Shown: positions 1 to 6,659, counted from the first letter of the stretch. The stretch is DNA of 7,190 nucleotides from CAXTTV01 sp964247295 (GCA_964247295.1 CAXTTV010000228.1:1-7190); one strand, 5' to 3'. Program-made: numbers and translations. The notes: generated by a model from the letters alone, not told the origin.

Positions 1-499
1 GTAACAAGGTCAGGTAGCCGGCTCCACTGCGCTTCATACTAGTGATAACTGCTCTTGTTGCCTCCGGCTCGTGGATCGTGTCCGCATCGGTAAAGTACAG
101 GTATTCTCCTCTGGCTTCCTGAGCCAGTTGGTAGCAGGCAAAGTTTTTCCCGCCCCAGCCCTCTGGTAGCTTTTTGCCTTGGATCAGTCGTAGTCGACCC
201 GTATAGAGAGGCGGAAGCTCCATGATAATCCTTTTGACAATCTCCGCAGTAGCATCGCTACTATGATCATCCAGGACCAGCACCTCTAGAGGTTCATAAT
301 CTTGAGCGACAAGCGAACGGACGCAAGCCTCGATATTTTGAGCCTCATCGCGCGCCGGCACTAGAACGGACAGGAGCGGTAGGTCCGCTGGATCTGGCAC
401 TGGCCGAACAAAATTCTGGAGTTTTGGAAAGCTTATTAGATTGACGCAGAGCATAATCAACAAAAATAAAAAAGGGATCAATATACAGGCCAGCAGCAT
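1..499 (-). CDS. Family 2 glycosyltransferase, N-terminal part (CrtQ/CruC-like), runs off the window
   Basis: The minus strand reads open from an ATG at 499 to the window edge, giving 166 residues with no stop. Residues 2-22 form one hydrophobic N-terminal membrane segment. A GT-A fold follows: VLVPARDEAQN at about 45-55, VLDDHSSDAT at about 74-83 (UDP-sugar binding) and the metal-binding DxD as TDADT at about 137-141. A GWGGKNFACYQ stretch at about 114-124 resembles the GKxxACYQ region I recall in S. aureus CrtQ. The start is supported by an AGAGGA ribosome site a few bases upstream. The gene lies 11 bp downstream of the acyltransferase stop, so the two are probably co-transcribed and translationally coupled. 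Inference: it glycosylates an oxidised carotenoid end group at the membrane. Hopanoid- or lipid-linked GT2 enzymes are alternatives. The C-terminal half is outside the window. Confidence 0.9.
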   Translation of the reverse strand, partial: MLLACILIPFLFLLIMLCVNLISFPKLQNFVRPVPDPADLPLLSVLVPARDEAQNIEACVRSLVAQDYEPLEVLVLDDHSSDATAEIVKRIIMELPPLYTGRLRLIQGKKLPEGWGGKNFACYQLAQEARGEYLYFTDADTIHEPEATRAVITSMKRSGAGYLTLL

Positions 500-510
500 C
501 AGGATTTCCT

Positions 511-1269
511 CTATCTTTTCTTCTGCCCTTTATCCGATCGTAGCAGGGCGCGGTCAAAAATCTTGTTGGTCGAGGTTCGCCCTCGCATTAATGATACGTA
601 TTTTCCTGTTTCCTGGTTGATGAACTCTGTTTTTAGTTGATCCAGTTGGTCGGTCACAAGGTGCTCAAGTTGATGGGTGCAGTTCTTGAGAAATTGGGGG
701 CTGTGGGCCTCTTCCGTACTAATTTCCAGTGGCTCTCCCTGACGGATAAACAGTGAGGGACGTTGCTCCATCTGGAACTCGATGCGGATCGCGATCGGCA
801 GCACGATTGCCGGGCTGACCGCGCGGGCCAGATAGGCCGCCCCGTTAAAGAAGGTCAGTGGTCGCCGATCGTTTGGTTCAATCTCTCCCTGCGGGAAAAG
901 CCAGACAAAGCGGCGCGGACGCTCTTTCAGAATTTTACTCGCGTATTGTAGAGATTGTAGCGCCGAACGGACATTCTGGCGATCCACTGAGAAGCAGCCG
1001 GCCCAGGTGAAAAAGGAATAGCGACGAAGCTGAGCTTCCTCCATCATAAGATAGGCGCTATACCGAAGCTGGCGCTCTAGCAGCAGCGCCACATAGCCAT
1101 CCCACCAGGTTGAGTGGTTAGCGCAGATAATCAGGGGCAGGCGTCGCTGCTCCTCTGTGAGTTGCGTCTGAGCGTAAAAATAGATATGATCAAAATACTT
1201 ACGAAACGAGCTATCTATCAACAACTGGACAAGGCGGTGGCCGAGCGCGAACTTTCGTGCGGGAATCAT
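511..1269 (-). CDS. PlsC-type 1-acylglycerol-phosphate/lysophospholipid acyltransferase family protein, probable carotenoid tailoring
   Basis: A 252-residue protein with the PlsC acyltransferase blocks in order. The catalytic HX4D motif is ANHSTWWDG (His52, Asp57). Block III is FPQGE at 124-128, a variant of the usual FPEG, and a VLPIAI block IV lies near 155-160. The length is normal for the family. The ATG at 1269 is preceded by GGAAGGAAGAG at good spacing. It is the first gene of a minus-strand pair with the glycosyltransferase and lies divergent to a CrtI-family enzyme. Family knowledge: PlsC-like proteins in bacterial carotenoid clusters (CruD-like, or those in C30 carotenoid loci of Halobacillus/Bacillus type) acylate the sugar of a glycosyl carotenoid. 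S. aureus CrtO, which does the same job, is not a PlsC protein. A housekeeping phospholipid role cannot be excluded, but the neighbours favour carotenoid acylation. Confidence 0.88.
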   Translation of the reverse strand: MIPARKFALGHRLVQLLIDSSFRKYFDHIYFYAQTQLTEEQRRLPLIICANHSTWWDGYVALLLERQLRYSAYLMMEEAQLRRYSFFTWAGCFSVDRQNVRSALQSLQYASKILKERPRRFVWLFPQGEIEPNDRRPLTFFNGAAYLARAVSPAIVLPIAIRIEFQMEQRPSLFIRQGEPLEISTEEAHSPQFLKNCTHQLEHLVTDQLDQLKTEFINQETGKYVSLMRGRTSTNKIFDRALLRSDKGQKKR

Positions 1270-1382
1270 GACTATACTCTTCCTTCCCTATCGTCTATAG
1301 TTCAGATGTAGATACTGCCTTGTTCAGGTATATGGTTTTCAGCAGCACATCAATTATAATATTACAGGTTAAAGGGACGAGT
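1270..1382. promoter_or_regulatory. Divergent promoter region between acyltransferase and carotenoid desaturase
   Basis: This 113-bp gap separates the two divergent carotenoid transcription units and must hold both promoters. On the plus strand a perfect TATAAT sits at 1355-1360. Only a weak -35 (ATGGTT, 1332-1337) is seen at 17-bp spacing. A start near 1367 would leave a short leader before the GTG at 1383. On the minus strand an overlapping TATAAT (complement of 1353-1358) is also present, but with no credible -35. No clear operator was found. Confidence 0.5.
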
Positions 1383-2957
1383 GTGAATAAACAGTGTTTT
1401 GTGATTGGGGCCGGGATCGGTGGCCTCTCGGCGGCGATCCACCTGGCCTTGCAGGGTAGACAGGTGAGGATCTTTGAGCAACAACCTCAGGTTGGGGGGA
1501 AACTGAATCAGCTTTCGATGCAGGGCTTCCAGTTTGATACCGGCCCCTCCTTGATTACTATGCCCTATATATTTCGGGATCTTTTCACCGCAGCTAGCCG
1601 CCGGCTAGAGGATTATCTCGATCTGGTTCCGCTTGATCCCACCTGTCGCTATGTGTACCGGGATGGGGTAGTGTTGAATGCCTGGTGGGATCATCAGCGC
1701 TTGCGAAATGAGTTCGCGCGCCTGAACCCTGAGGATGGCGAGGGCTTCGCGGCATTTCTAGAGCAGGCTGGGAGAATTTATCGGGCCGCCGCCGATCCCT
1801 TTCTTTACAACAGCCTGGGAAGCCCATTAGATGTCATGGCAACCTTTGCCCGCTATATTGCTCAGGGGCATCCAGGCTCGCAGATCCCCTCTGATCTTAA
1901 AGGGGAGCCAGCCGATCTGGTAGAGCGTTGGCAGGCCGTAATGGCCGCGCTTTCACCCCAGACCCTGGATCGCTCGTTACAAACCTTTTTTCACGATCCC
2001 CATCTGCGGCAGCTTTTTGATCGCTATGCCACCTATAATGGTTCCTCGCCTTATCAGGTAGGGGCCGTCTACAGTATTATCCCCTATGTCGAGCTGGCCT
2101 CGGGCGGCTGGTATCTGCGAGGCGGGATTTATACTCTGGCCCAGGCGTATGCCCGGCTGGCCCATGAGCTGGGAGTCGAGATTGAGACCAACTGTGCTGT
2201 CGCGCGCATTCTGGTTGAGCATGGAGAGGCCAGGGGAGTTGTATTGGAGGATGGGCGTGTGCTGCGCTCAGATCTGGTGATTGCCAATAGCGATGTCGTC
2301 ACCACGCATGCCGAACTGCTCTCCCCAGCGGTAATCCCTTCCCGCAATCTTCACCGGCTGGAACGATTAGAGCCATCGTGCTCCGGCTTTGTGATCCTGC
2401 TGGGGGTAGATCGTAAATATCCACAGTTGGAGCACCATAACATCTTTTTCTCAGATGACTATCGAGCGGAATTTGAGGATCTTTTTGAACATCATCAGCC
2501 TCAACGAAATCCCACCATCTATATTTGCATGAGCAGTAAATGTGATCCCACTCAGGCACCAGAGGGGTGTGAAAATTTATTTATCCTCGTCAACGCCCCG
2601 TATTTAACAGATCAGGTGGATTGGGAGCAGGAGGCCCCGCGCTATCGGGATTGGATTATTCGGCAGCTAGTAGAGCATCCGCAGGCTGGCCTGAAGGATC
2701 TGGAGAGTCATATTGTCTGCGAAGCCCTGCTGACTCCCAAGGATTTTTATCAGAAGTACGGCTCTAATCGTGGTTCCATCTATGGACTTTCCTCAAATCA
2801 GCGGATGGCCCCATTTGTCAGGCCGGGAAACCGTTCATCGATAGTTCGCAACCTCTACTTTGTCGGAGGGAGCACCCATCCGGGGGGAGGCGTTCCGCTC
2901 GTCACCCTCTCAGGAAAAATTGTCGCCAACCTTATCGCCAGAGATCAACCGATGTGA
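1383..2957 (+). CDS. CrtI-family carotenoid desaturase/oxidase (phytoene desaturase family; CrtN/CrtP/CrtNb-like)
   Basis: FAD-dependent enzyme of 524 residues, the usual family length. It opens with the Rossmann dinucleotide fold FVIGAGIGGLSAAIHL (GxGxxG at about 9-14) and the FEQQPQVGGKLNQ stretch that follows in CrtI proteins. The mid region has GGWYLRGGIYTLAQA, and the C-terminal FAD-binding signature is LYFVGGSTHPGGGVPLVTLSG. The GTG at 1383 is preferred over an upstream TTG at 1320: AAAGGGACGA precedes it at good spacing, and a TATAAT at 1355-1360 would put the transcript start downstream of 1320. The C-terminal THPGGG..VTLSG form looks closer to the aldehyde/carboxylate-forming CrtP/CrtNb group than to true CrtI, but this is a judgement from memory. 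With the divergent glycosyl- and acyltransferase genes it suggests an acylated glycosyl carotenoid. The reaction (desaturation or terminal oxidation) is not settled by sequence. Confidence 0.92.
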   Translation: MNKQCFVIGAGIGGLSAAIHLALQGRQVRIFEQQPQVGGKLNQLSMQGFQFDTGPSLITMPYIFRDLFTAASRRLEDYLDLVPLDPTCRYVYRDGVVLNAWWDHQRLRNEFARLNPEDGEGFAAFLEQAGRIYRAAADPFLYNSLGSPLDVMATFARYIAQGHPGSQIPSDLKGEPADLVERWQAVMAALSPQTLDRSLQTFFHDPHLRQLFDRYATYNGSSPYQVGAVYSIIPYVELASGGWYLRGGIYTLAQAYARLAHELGVEIETNCAVARILVEHGEARGVVLEDGRVLRSDLVIANSDVVTTHAELLSPAVIPSRNLHRLERLEPSCSGFVILLGVDRKYPQLEHHNIFFSDDYRAEFEDLFEHHQPQRNPTIYICMSSKCDPTQAPEGCENLFILVNAPYLTDQVDWEQEAPRYRDWIIRQLVEHPQAGLKDLESHIVCEALLTPKDFYQKYGSNRGSIYGLSSNQRMAPFVRPGNRSSIVRNLYFVGGSTHPGGGVPLVTLSGKIVANLIARDQPM

Positions 2958-2960
2958 GTG

Positions 2961-3004
2961 AAAGGGCTCATAACCTTGCTTTAGGAGATTGTGAGCCCTC
3001 TTTT
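2961..3004 (+). terminator. Rho-independent terminator after the carotenoid desaturase
   Basis: A perfect 8-bp stem, AGGGCTCA at 2963-2970 paired with TGAGCCCT at 2992-2999, extends by a G-U and an A-U pair. It encloses a loop of about 17 nt and is followed by CTTTTCC. It starts 5 bp after the stop codon. The T-run is short, so termination may be leaky. Confidence 0.7.
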
Positions 3005-3075
3005 CCCTGAATCCATGTTGTATGATCTAAAGAACGAACCTCTTCTTCTTTACAACCATAAGGAGCGTACCTCTA

Positions 3076-3273
3076 ATGATTGATCAATGGGATAATCCGA
3101 AATTCGCCTCTAACTGGGATCGGACCTCGCATATAGGCAATCCCACCCGTCAGGAAATGACAGACATCTTGCTGACTGTTGTCGGCCCCCTCGGCGTTGC
3201 GCGCTGTTGGTTTCCAATTCACCTGCCTCTACCTGAACCTGGATCGAGCCTGTTCGCTGCCATCAAAGTGTAG
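3076..3273 (+). pseudogene. Remnant of a class I SAM-dependent methyltransferase (N-terminus joined to scrambled C-terminus)
   Basis: The gene has a good start: AAGGAG at 3060-3065, then ATG. The first ~38 residues (WDNPKFASNWDR, GNPTRQEMTDILL) look like the N-terminus of a class I methyltransferase. The sequence then jumps to the end of such a protein, and the SAM-binding core (VLDLGxGxG motif) is missing altogether. Reading 3194-3250 in the +2 frame gives LRAVGFQFTCLYLNLDRA. The original frame then resumes with LFAAIKV and the stop, so at least two frameshifts and a deletion of roughly 200 codons are implied. The same ending, in one frame, recurs at 5326-5409. The 65-residue product as read should have no enzymatic activity. 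The methyltransferase assignment rests on recognition of the two ends only. Confidence 0.6.
3193..3273 (+). repeat. Dispersed direct repeat, copy 1 (methyltransferase 3' end)
   Basis: About 80 bp shared with 5327-5409 in the same orientation, with scattered substitutions. Identical blocks include GGTTTCCA, TACCTGAACCTGGA and GCCATCAAAG. Copy 1 lacks one C in the CGAGCCTGTT stretch compared with CGGGCCCTGTT in copy 2, which explains the frame change. The copies look like 3' ends of paralogous genes rather than a mobile element, because the repeat ends at a stop codon in both. Confidence 0.75.
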
Positions 3274-3320
3274 CCCGACCGTGCATAACTATGCCGTAGT
3301 AACTACATGTGGAGATTATT

Positions 3321-3938
3321 ATGGACGATGCATCATCCACGCGTAAGATGTCATGGCAAAAAAAGCTTTTCTGGGTAGGATCGGGTATCTTTTTTGTCTC
3401 GATCGTTTTCCTCTGCGTAATTATCAATTTTTCCACGCTTAAGAGTGCTTCCCAAACTCAAAATACAGGGTGTAATTTTACCTTCACCCAATCATTAGCA
3501 GGCATTATGAACGATCAAGAGTCCAAAATTTTAACCGTAACCCTTCAAGGGCAGAACCTCAGTTGTACAACCCGCGTGCGGCTGGCCGTCACCGATTTCG
3601 ATACTGATCCGCCTGATCATACCCAGAATGCGACAATTATTGCTCATCAAAAAACAAAGGTTGTTTGGGTTCTCAAACCAAAAAGTCAGGGAAACTTCAG
3701 TTACTTTATCTCTTTTCCCGATAAGTTAACACAAAGCGCAGAGGGTTCCGTCACCGTGAATAATGCTATTGGGTTGCCAGCCTGGACAACTTTCCTGGCA
3801 CCAGTAGCTGTTGTGATTTTGGGCCCAATGCTTACCATCCCTTATTGGTTCGAGAAGGGTTCTACATGGCTCAAGAAAAGAAAAGTGACTCAAAAACCTC
3901 AAAAGAAAAAGCCGGGAAAGAAACCTGGAAAAAGATAA
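3321..3938 (+). CDS. Two-pass membrane protein of unknown function with basic C-terminal tail
   Basis: A 205-residue protein that I do not recognise. The start at ATG 3321 is chosen because TGGAG lies 6 bases upstream; a GTG at 3309 has no such site. A short basic N-terminus (TRKMSWQKK) precedes membrane segment 1 at about 17-37. Residues 38-155 are polar and beta-rich, with two cysteines (51 and 82) that could form a disulfide, so this is probably an extracytoplasmic domain. Segment 2 spans about 157-176 and is followed by a lysine-rich cytoplasmic tail with KKKPGKKPGKR at the end. The topology fits N-in, C-in. It lies 42 bp upstream of the ATP-grasp gene on the same strand, so the two may share a transcript. 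Base composition is visibly more AT-rich than the carotenoid genes, which hints at separate ancestry. Confidence 0.75.
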   Translation: MDDASSTRKMSWQKKLFWVGSGIFFVSIVFLCVIINFSTLKSASQTQNTGCNFTFTQSLAGIMNDQESKILTVTLQGQNLSCTTRVRLAVTDFDTDPPDHTQNATIIAHQKTKVVWVLKPKSQGNFSYFISFPDKLTQSAEGSVTVNNAIGLPAWTTFLAPVAVVILGPMLTIPYWFEKGSTWLKKRKVTQKPQKKKPGKKPGKR

Positions 3939-3980
3939 TCTCAAAAAGCAACTATGCCTGGAAAAGGGAGCTGTAATCTT

Positions 3981-5108
3981 ATGAAAGGGATACACGTTTT
4001 ACTCTCAGAAGGATCAAGCCTCTCAGCGCGGCAGACAATCACATCCCTTGGGATGGAAGGGTACATCCTTGATATCTGTGATCCTAATCCGCTTTGCATT
4101 GGCCGCTTTTCGCGTTTTGTTCGCCACTACTATCGTTGTCCGCCAGTCGGGAAAGACCCTCTTGGATATCTTACATTCCTGCTTCAACGCTTGAAGCAGG
4201 AACGCTACGATGTGTTGCTCCCAGTGCATGAGCAAGCCTTCCTTTTTGCGAAAGCGCAGGATCAGCTTCCCGATCATATTAATATCGCACTCGCACCTTT
4301 TACCGCTTTTTTACAGGTGCAGGGTAAGGTCGGGTTCGCGCATTTGATGCCAAGGATTAACTTGCCACAGCCACCGACTCGCATTGTCCGCTCAAGTGCG
4401 GAAGTGGAGGCCTCAGACCATTTTCCCTATTATTTGAAAACAGATTACAGCACCGCAGGGCAGGGCGTCTGGCGCATTGCTGATAGAGCAGAGCGAGATC
4501 GAGTGGTATCCTTGTTAGAAAAGCAGGGTTTACTCAATGGGGAACACGAAATAATTCTACAGGAAGAAGTTTCTGGCGTACTTTGTCAGACTCAGGCGGT
4601 CTTTACGCATGGTACTCTACTGGCCGTGCATTGCACCCAGACGCGTGGGACAAGCGTAGGAGGTGGACACGCCGCCCGCATGAGTGTAGATCATCCCTTA
4701 GTCAGGGAGCACCTGAAGGTTTTAGGGGAATCCTTAAAGTGGCATGGGCCATTAGCGCTGGATTATCTTTTTAATGAAGCAACCGGCTTTCCCACATACA
4801 TTGAATGCAATCCACGCCTGGTTGAGCCTATGAACGCAACTTTAAGTGGTGTCAACCTTGCCGATTTAACAGTGAAGGTAGCTCTTGGTAAAGAGGAGAG
4901 CATTAACGAGACCATACATAGAAACTTCGGAATACGCAGCCATAGCCTGCTCGCAATTCTCCTTGGAATTGCCGATCATGGTGGATCGCGACGAGATCTC
5001 CTACGAACTATTGGACAGAGTATCCAGAGTCGTGACAATTTTGCCCAAAGCAAGGAAGAGCGGCCACCCATTCGCAATGACCCCCCCGGATCCCATTTAT
5101 CGTGGTAG
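3981..5108 (+). CDS. ATP-grasp domain carboxylate-amine ligase-like protein (3' end frameshifted)
   Basis: A pre-ATP-grasp domain (HVLLSEGSSLSARQ, then LPVHEQAFLFA near 80-90) is followed by an ATP-grasp fold. The ATP-binding lysine and glycine loop are YYLKTDYSTAGQGVWRI (Lys153). The adenine-contact strand is IILQEEVSG at 191-199. The metal-binding residues lie in LALDYLF (Asp261) and YIECNPRLVEP (Glu275, Asn277). ATP-grasp enzymes activate a carboxylate as acyl phosphate and join it to an amine or thiol; the substrate here is unknown. ATG 3981 is preferred because AAGGGAG precedes it at normal spacing, whereas ATG 3954 has none. The frame closes at 5108 after residue 375, but a clean-looking C-terminus continues in the -1 frame from the C7 run at 5081-5087. 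The intended protein is then about 412 residues. The core motifs are intact, so activity may survive. Confidence 0.82.
   Translation: MKGIHVLLSEGSSLSARQTITSLGMEGYILDICDPNPLCIGRFSRFVRHYYRCPPVGKDPLGYLTFLLQRLKQERYDVLLPVHEQAFLFAKAQDQLPDHINIALAPFTAFLQVQGKVGFAHLMPRINLPQPPTRIVRSSAEVEASDHFPYYLKTDYSTAGQGVWRIADRAERDRVVSLLEKQGLLNGEHEIILQEEVSGVLCQTQAVFTHGTLLAVHCTQTRGTSVGGGHAARMSVDHPLVREHLKVLGESLKWHGPLALDYLFNEATGFPTYIECNPRLVEPMNATLSGVNLADLTVKVALGKEESINETIHRNFGIRSHSLLAILLGIADHGGSRRDLLRTIGQSIQSRDNFAQSKEERPPIRNDPPGSHLSW
4176..4202 (+). repeat. Perfect 12-bp inverted repeat with 3-nt loop inside the ATP-grasp gene
   Basis: TTCCTGCTTCAA (4176-4187) and TTGAAGCAGGAA (4191-4202) are exact reverse complements around CGC. 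The hairpin is in register with codons and encodes FLLQRLKQE. It has no T-run and lies well inside the gene. Confidence 0.9.
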
Positions 5109-5218
5109 CCGGACAACTATTGGTACAGCCGCAGGCGGCGAAGCGCATCTCGACGGGTGCGATCAATAGTTATAGTTTGGCTGCCAACGCCATAGAAACA
5201 ATCATTGGCCTTGAATGA
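5081..5218 (+). pseudogene. Displaced C-terminal coding segment of the ATP-grasp gene (-1 frame)
   Basis: Reading in the -1 frame from the C7 run gives 45 codons: PPRIPFIVVAGQLLVQPQAA, then a stretch ending SYSLAANAIETIIGLE, with a TGA stop at 5216-5218. This reads like a natural protein end, while the main frame degenerates to PPGSHLSW and stops at 5108. Restoring one C (7 to 8) would fuse the two into one frame of about 412 residues. A slippage mutation, a sequencing error in the homopolymer or a programmed -1 shift would all look the same here. Confidence 0.65.
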
Positions 5219-5308
5219 AAGAATAGCAAATCAATGCTTTCATCAATATACAAGATTGAGAACTACAGGGATCGGAGAATGCTCGTCGATTCTGGCTCGC
5301 CAATCAGC

Positions 5309-5359
5309 TTCCAGGCCACCTCTCCTGGCAGCGCCGCGCCGCTGGTTTCCAGGCCACCT
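5309..5359 (+). repeat. Short direct repeat of 13 bp
   Basis: TTCCAGGCCACCT occurs at 5309-5321 and again at 5347-5359, with starts 38 bp apart. The repeat lies within the second methyltransferase remnant and may mark a local duplication or the end point of a deletion. Confidence 0.7.
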
Positions 5360-5409
5360 GTCTTTACCTGAACCTGGACCGGGCCCTGTTTGCCGCCATC
5401 AAAGCTTAG
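5326..5409 (+). pseudogene. C-terminal remnant of a second methyltransferase-like gene
   Basis: One frame reads WQRRAAGFQATCLYLNLDRA followed by LFAAIKA and a TAG at 5407-5409. It matches the ending of the remnant at 3076-3273, but here without the frame breaks. The GF...CLYLNLDRALFAAIKA ending is of the kind seen at the C-terminus of class I methyltransferases (a GF..V..y..n.alF..rK pattern). The frame stays open upstream (NARRFWLANQLPGHLSW), but no start, ribosome site or SAM-binding motif is present. Its stop overlaps the end of the convergent minus-strand fragment by 11 bp. Copy 2 of the dispersed repeat is 5327-5409. Confidence 0.55.
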
Positions 5410-6082
5410 TCTTGTCAGGATCTAGATCTGCAAAGTATTCAAGCAGGAGGCGGCGAACGAAAATATAGCCGCCTCCGACCTTATGCAGGAACATATGCTC
5501 GCTAGCTTTATCTAGAAAATGTGTATAGTCTCTGGGTATAGTTCTCTCACGCCAGAGCAAAAGCCGCAAAAAGAGATGTTGAAATACTACCGTTGCCCCG
5601 CTCCTCCAGGCCACCGCGACCGCGAAAGTAGGAATCGGACCTAACAATACCGCATCTTGTATGACGTGGGGTAGATTATCATAAACAATTCCAGAGAAAT
5701 GATAACCGAGCTTAAGAGCAAGGGTGTTGATTAGCCAGGGGAAGATCCCCCAGATCAATATCCAGAAGGGCCACGTCACGAATGCGCTAAGAACACCCAT
5801 CCAAATGCTATTAGAAAGAGAGGATCGGATACCCTGATCCGGCTTGACTCGGATTTGCTCTGGGATCGCTTTTTGTGAGAGTCCTCCGGCCAGACGACCA
5901 AGACTGAAAACACCGATCACCACCATTTCCGCTATAATCAGGCCTCCAATAACACCCGATAGGCCATCTGAAAGCACTCCAATGGAGAGACCAACTGGCA
6001 CAGCCAGTAGGAGGCCCGACCATAATCCTTTCTTAAGATTATCCCGCATACTCTTACGCATAGAGGAAAGGGACCATCTCAT
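5399..6082 (-). pseudogene. C-terminal membrane fragment of a NACHT/NTPase-type protein
   Basis: The fragment encodes 227 residues from an ATG at 6082. Glycine-rich hydrophobic segments span about 20-37 and 43-62 (GLWSGLLLAVPVGLSIGV and IIAEMVVIGVF), with another near 92-116 (WPFWILIWGIFPWLI). The tail LRLLLWRERTIPRDY, then FLHKVGGGYIFVRRLLLEYF, is the ending I associate with large NACHT-type NTPases with C-terminal membrane segments, common in Ktedonobacteria and actinobacteria. The NTPase domain is absent. The codon just before the ATG is an amber stop (TAG, 6083-6085), preceded in the same frame by EQVPLAIEPKD. A reading of IEPK(D/E)-x-RWSL across the stop looks like the parent protein, so this is probably a broken gene rather than an intact small membrane protein. 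No ribosome site is seen before the ATG. Confidence 0.6.
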
Positions 6083-6140
6083 CTAATCTTTAGGCTCAAT
6101 AGCTAATGGAACTTGCTCAATTACGCCCAGACTCGTAAAA

Positions 6141-6629
6141 ATGCCCCCGGCGATTCTCCAGACCCTGAAAACCCGTTGGGGAATCGCAAGCGCAGTCGTT
6201 TTTAGCTCCTTAATCTTTACCCTGGTCCACCTGCTCAATCCCGGTTCCGACTATCCCTGGTGGATGATTCTTGCGAGCCTGTTTGTGTGTGGGGCAGTCA
6301 TGGCCCAGGCCTACCTGGTATCGGGGAGCCTCTGGCTGCCAATTGGCATTCATTTCGCACTTGACCTGTGGCCGACTCTGCTCGCGGAACAGACGACCGC
6401 CCCCAAAGAGGCTGTATTGTTCGCAAGCTCTATTGGAGGAAACCTTTTGCTCACAGGGCCAAATGGAGCAGGTGAAGGCGTCTTCGATCTAATTGGCATG
6501 GGTTTGCTTGCACTCATTTTATTCCTCTGGGGTAGATCTAAGAAGAGGTTTGAGCGGAGCCAGTCGCTTGCGTATCAGGGCGGACAGACCACAAATGGCC
6601 CTCATGAGCAATCAGGCAGTGTAGGGTAA
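6141..6629 (+). pseudogene. 5'-truncated CPBP family (CAAX-type) intramembrane metalloprotease
   Basis: The 162 residues match the C-terminal part of a CPBP/Abi protease. ILQTLKTRWGIASAVVFSSL leads into the FxxxH motif (FTLVH) and LLNPGSDYPWW. A membrane segment and the HxxxD/N motif (GIHFALD) follow, then a last hydrophobic segment GMGLLALILFLWG. The first catalytic motif, EExxxR, which should sit just before ILQTLKTRWG, is missing. Nothing like it occurs in any frame upstream, where the NACHT-type fragment begins. The ATG at 6141 has no ribosome site and is probably fortuitous. Without the EE pair the protein cannot bind its metal normally, so protease activity is unlikely. The polar tail after WGRSKKR is also atypical. 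Confidence 0.7.
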
Positions 6630-6659
6630 TCGCTTGCGACTCTGTTGGGATATTCAAAA

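Noticed and set aside
1114..1311. Plus-strand ORFs opposite the acyltransferase (for example 763-951 and 1114-1311).
   Set aside because: They are antisense shadows of a gene with clear PlsC motifs and have no start signals of their own.
1320..1382. An extended N-terminus of the carotenoid desaturase from a TTG at 1320.
   Set aside because: It has no ribosome site, and the extra 21 residues precede the usual Rossmann start and would overlap the TATAAT promoter.
3726..3995. A minus-strand ORF opposite the membrane protein, rich in Phe, Leu and Arg.
   Set aside because: It is the antisense of a lysine-rich tail and has no domain or ribosome site.
5205..5468. An 87-codon plus-strand ORF over the second methyltransferase scrap.
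   Set aside because: It is in the wrong frame: the frame that matches the first remnant ends at 5409.
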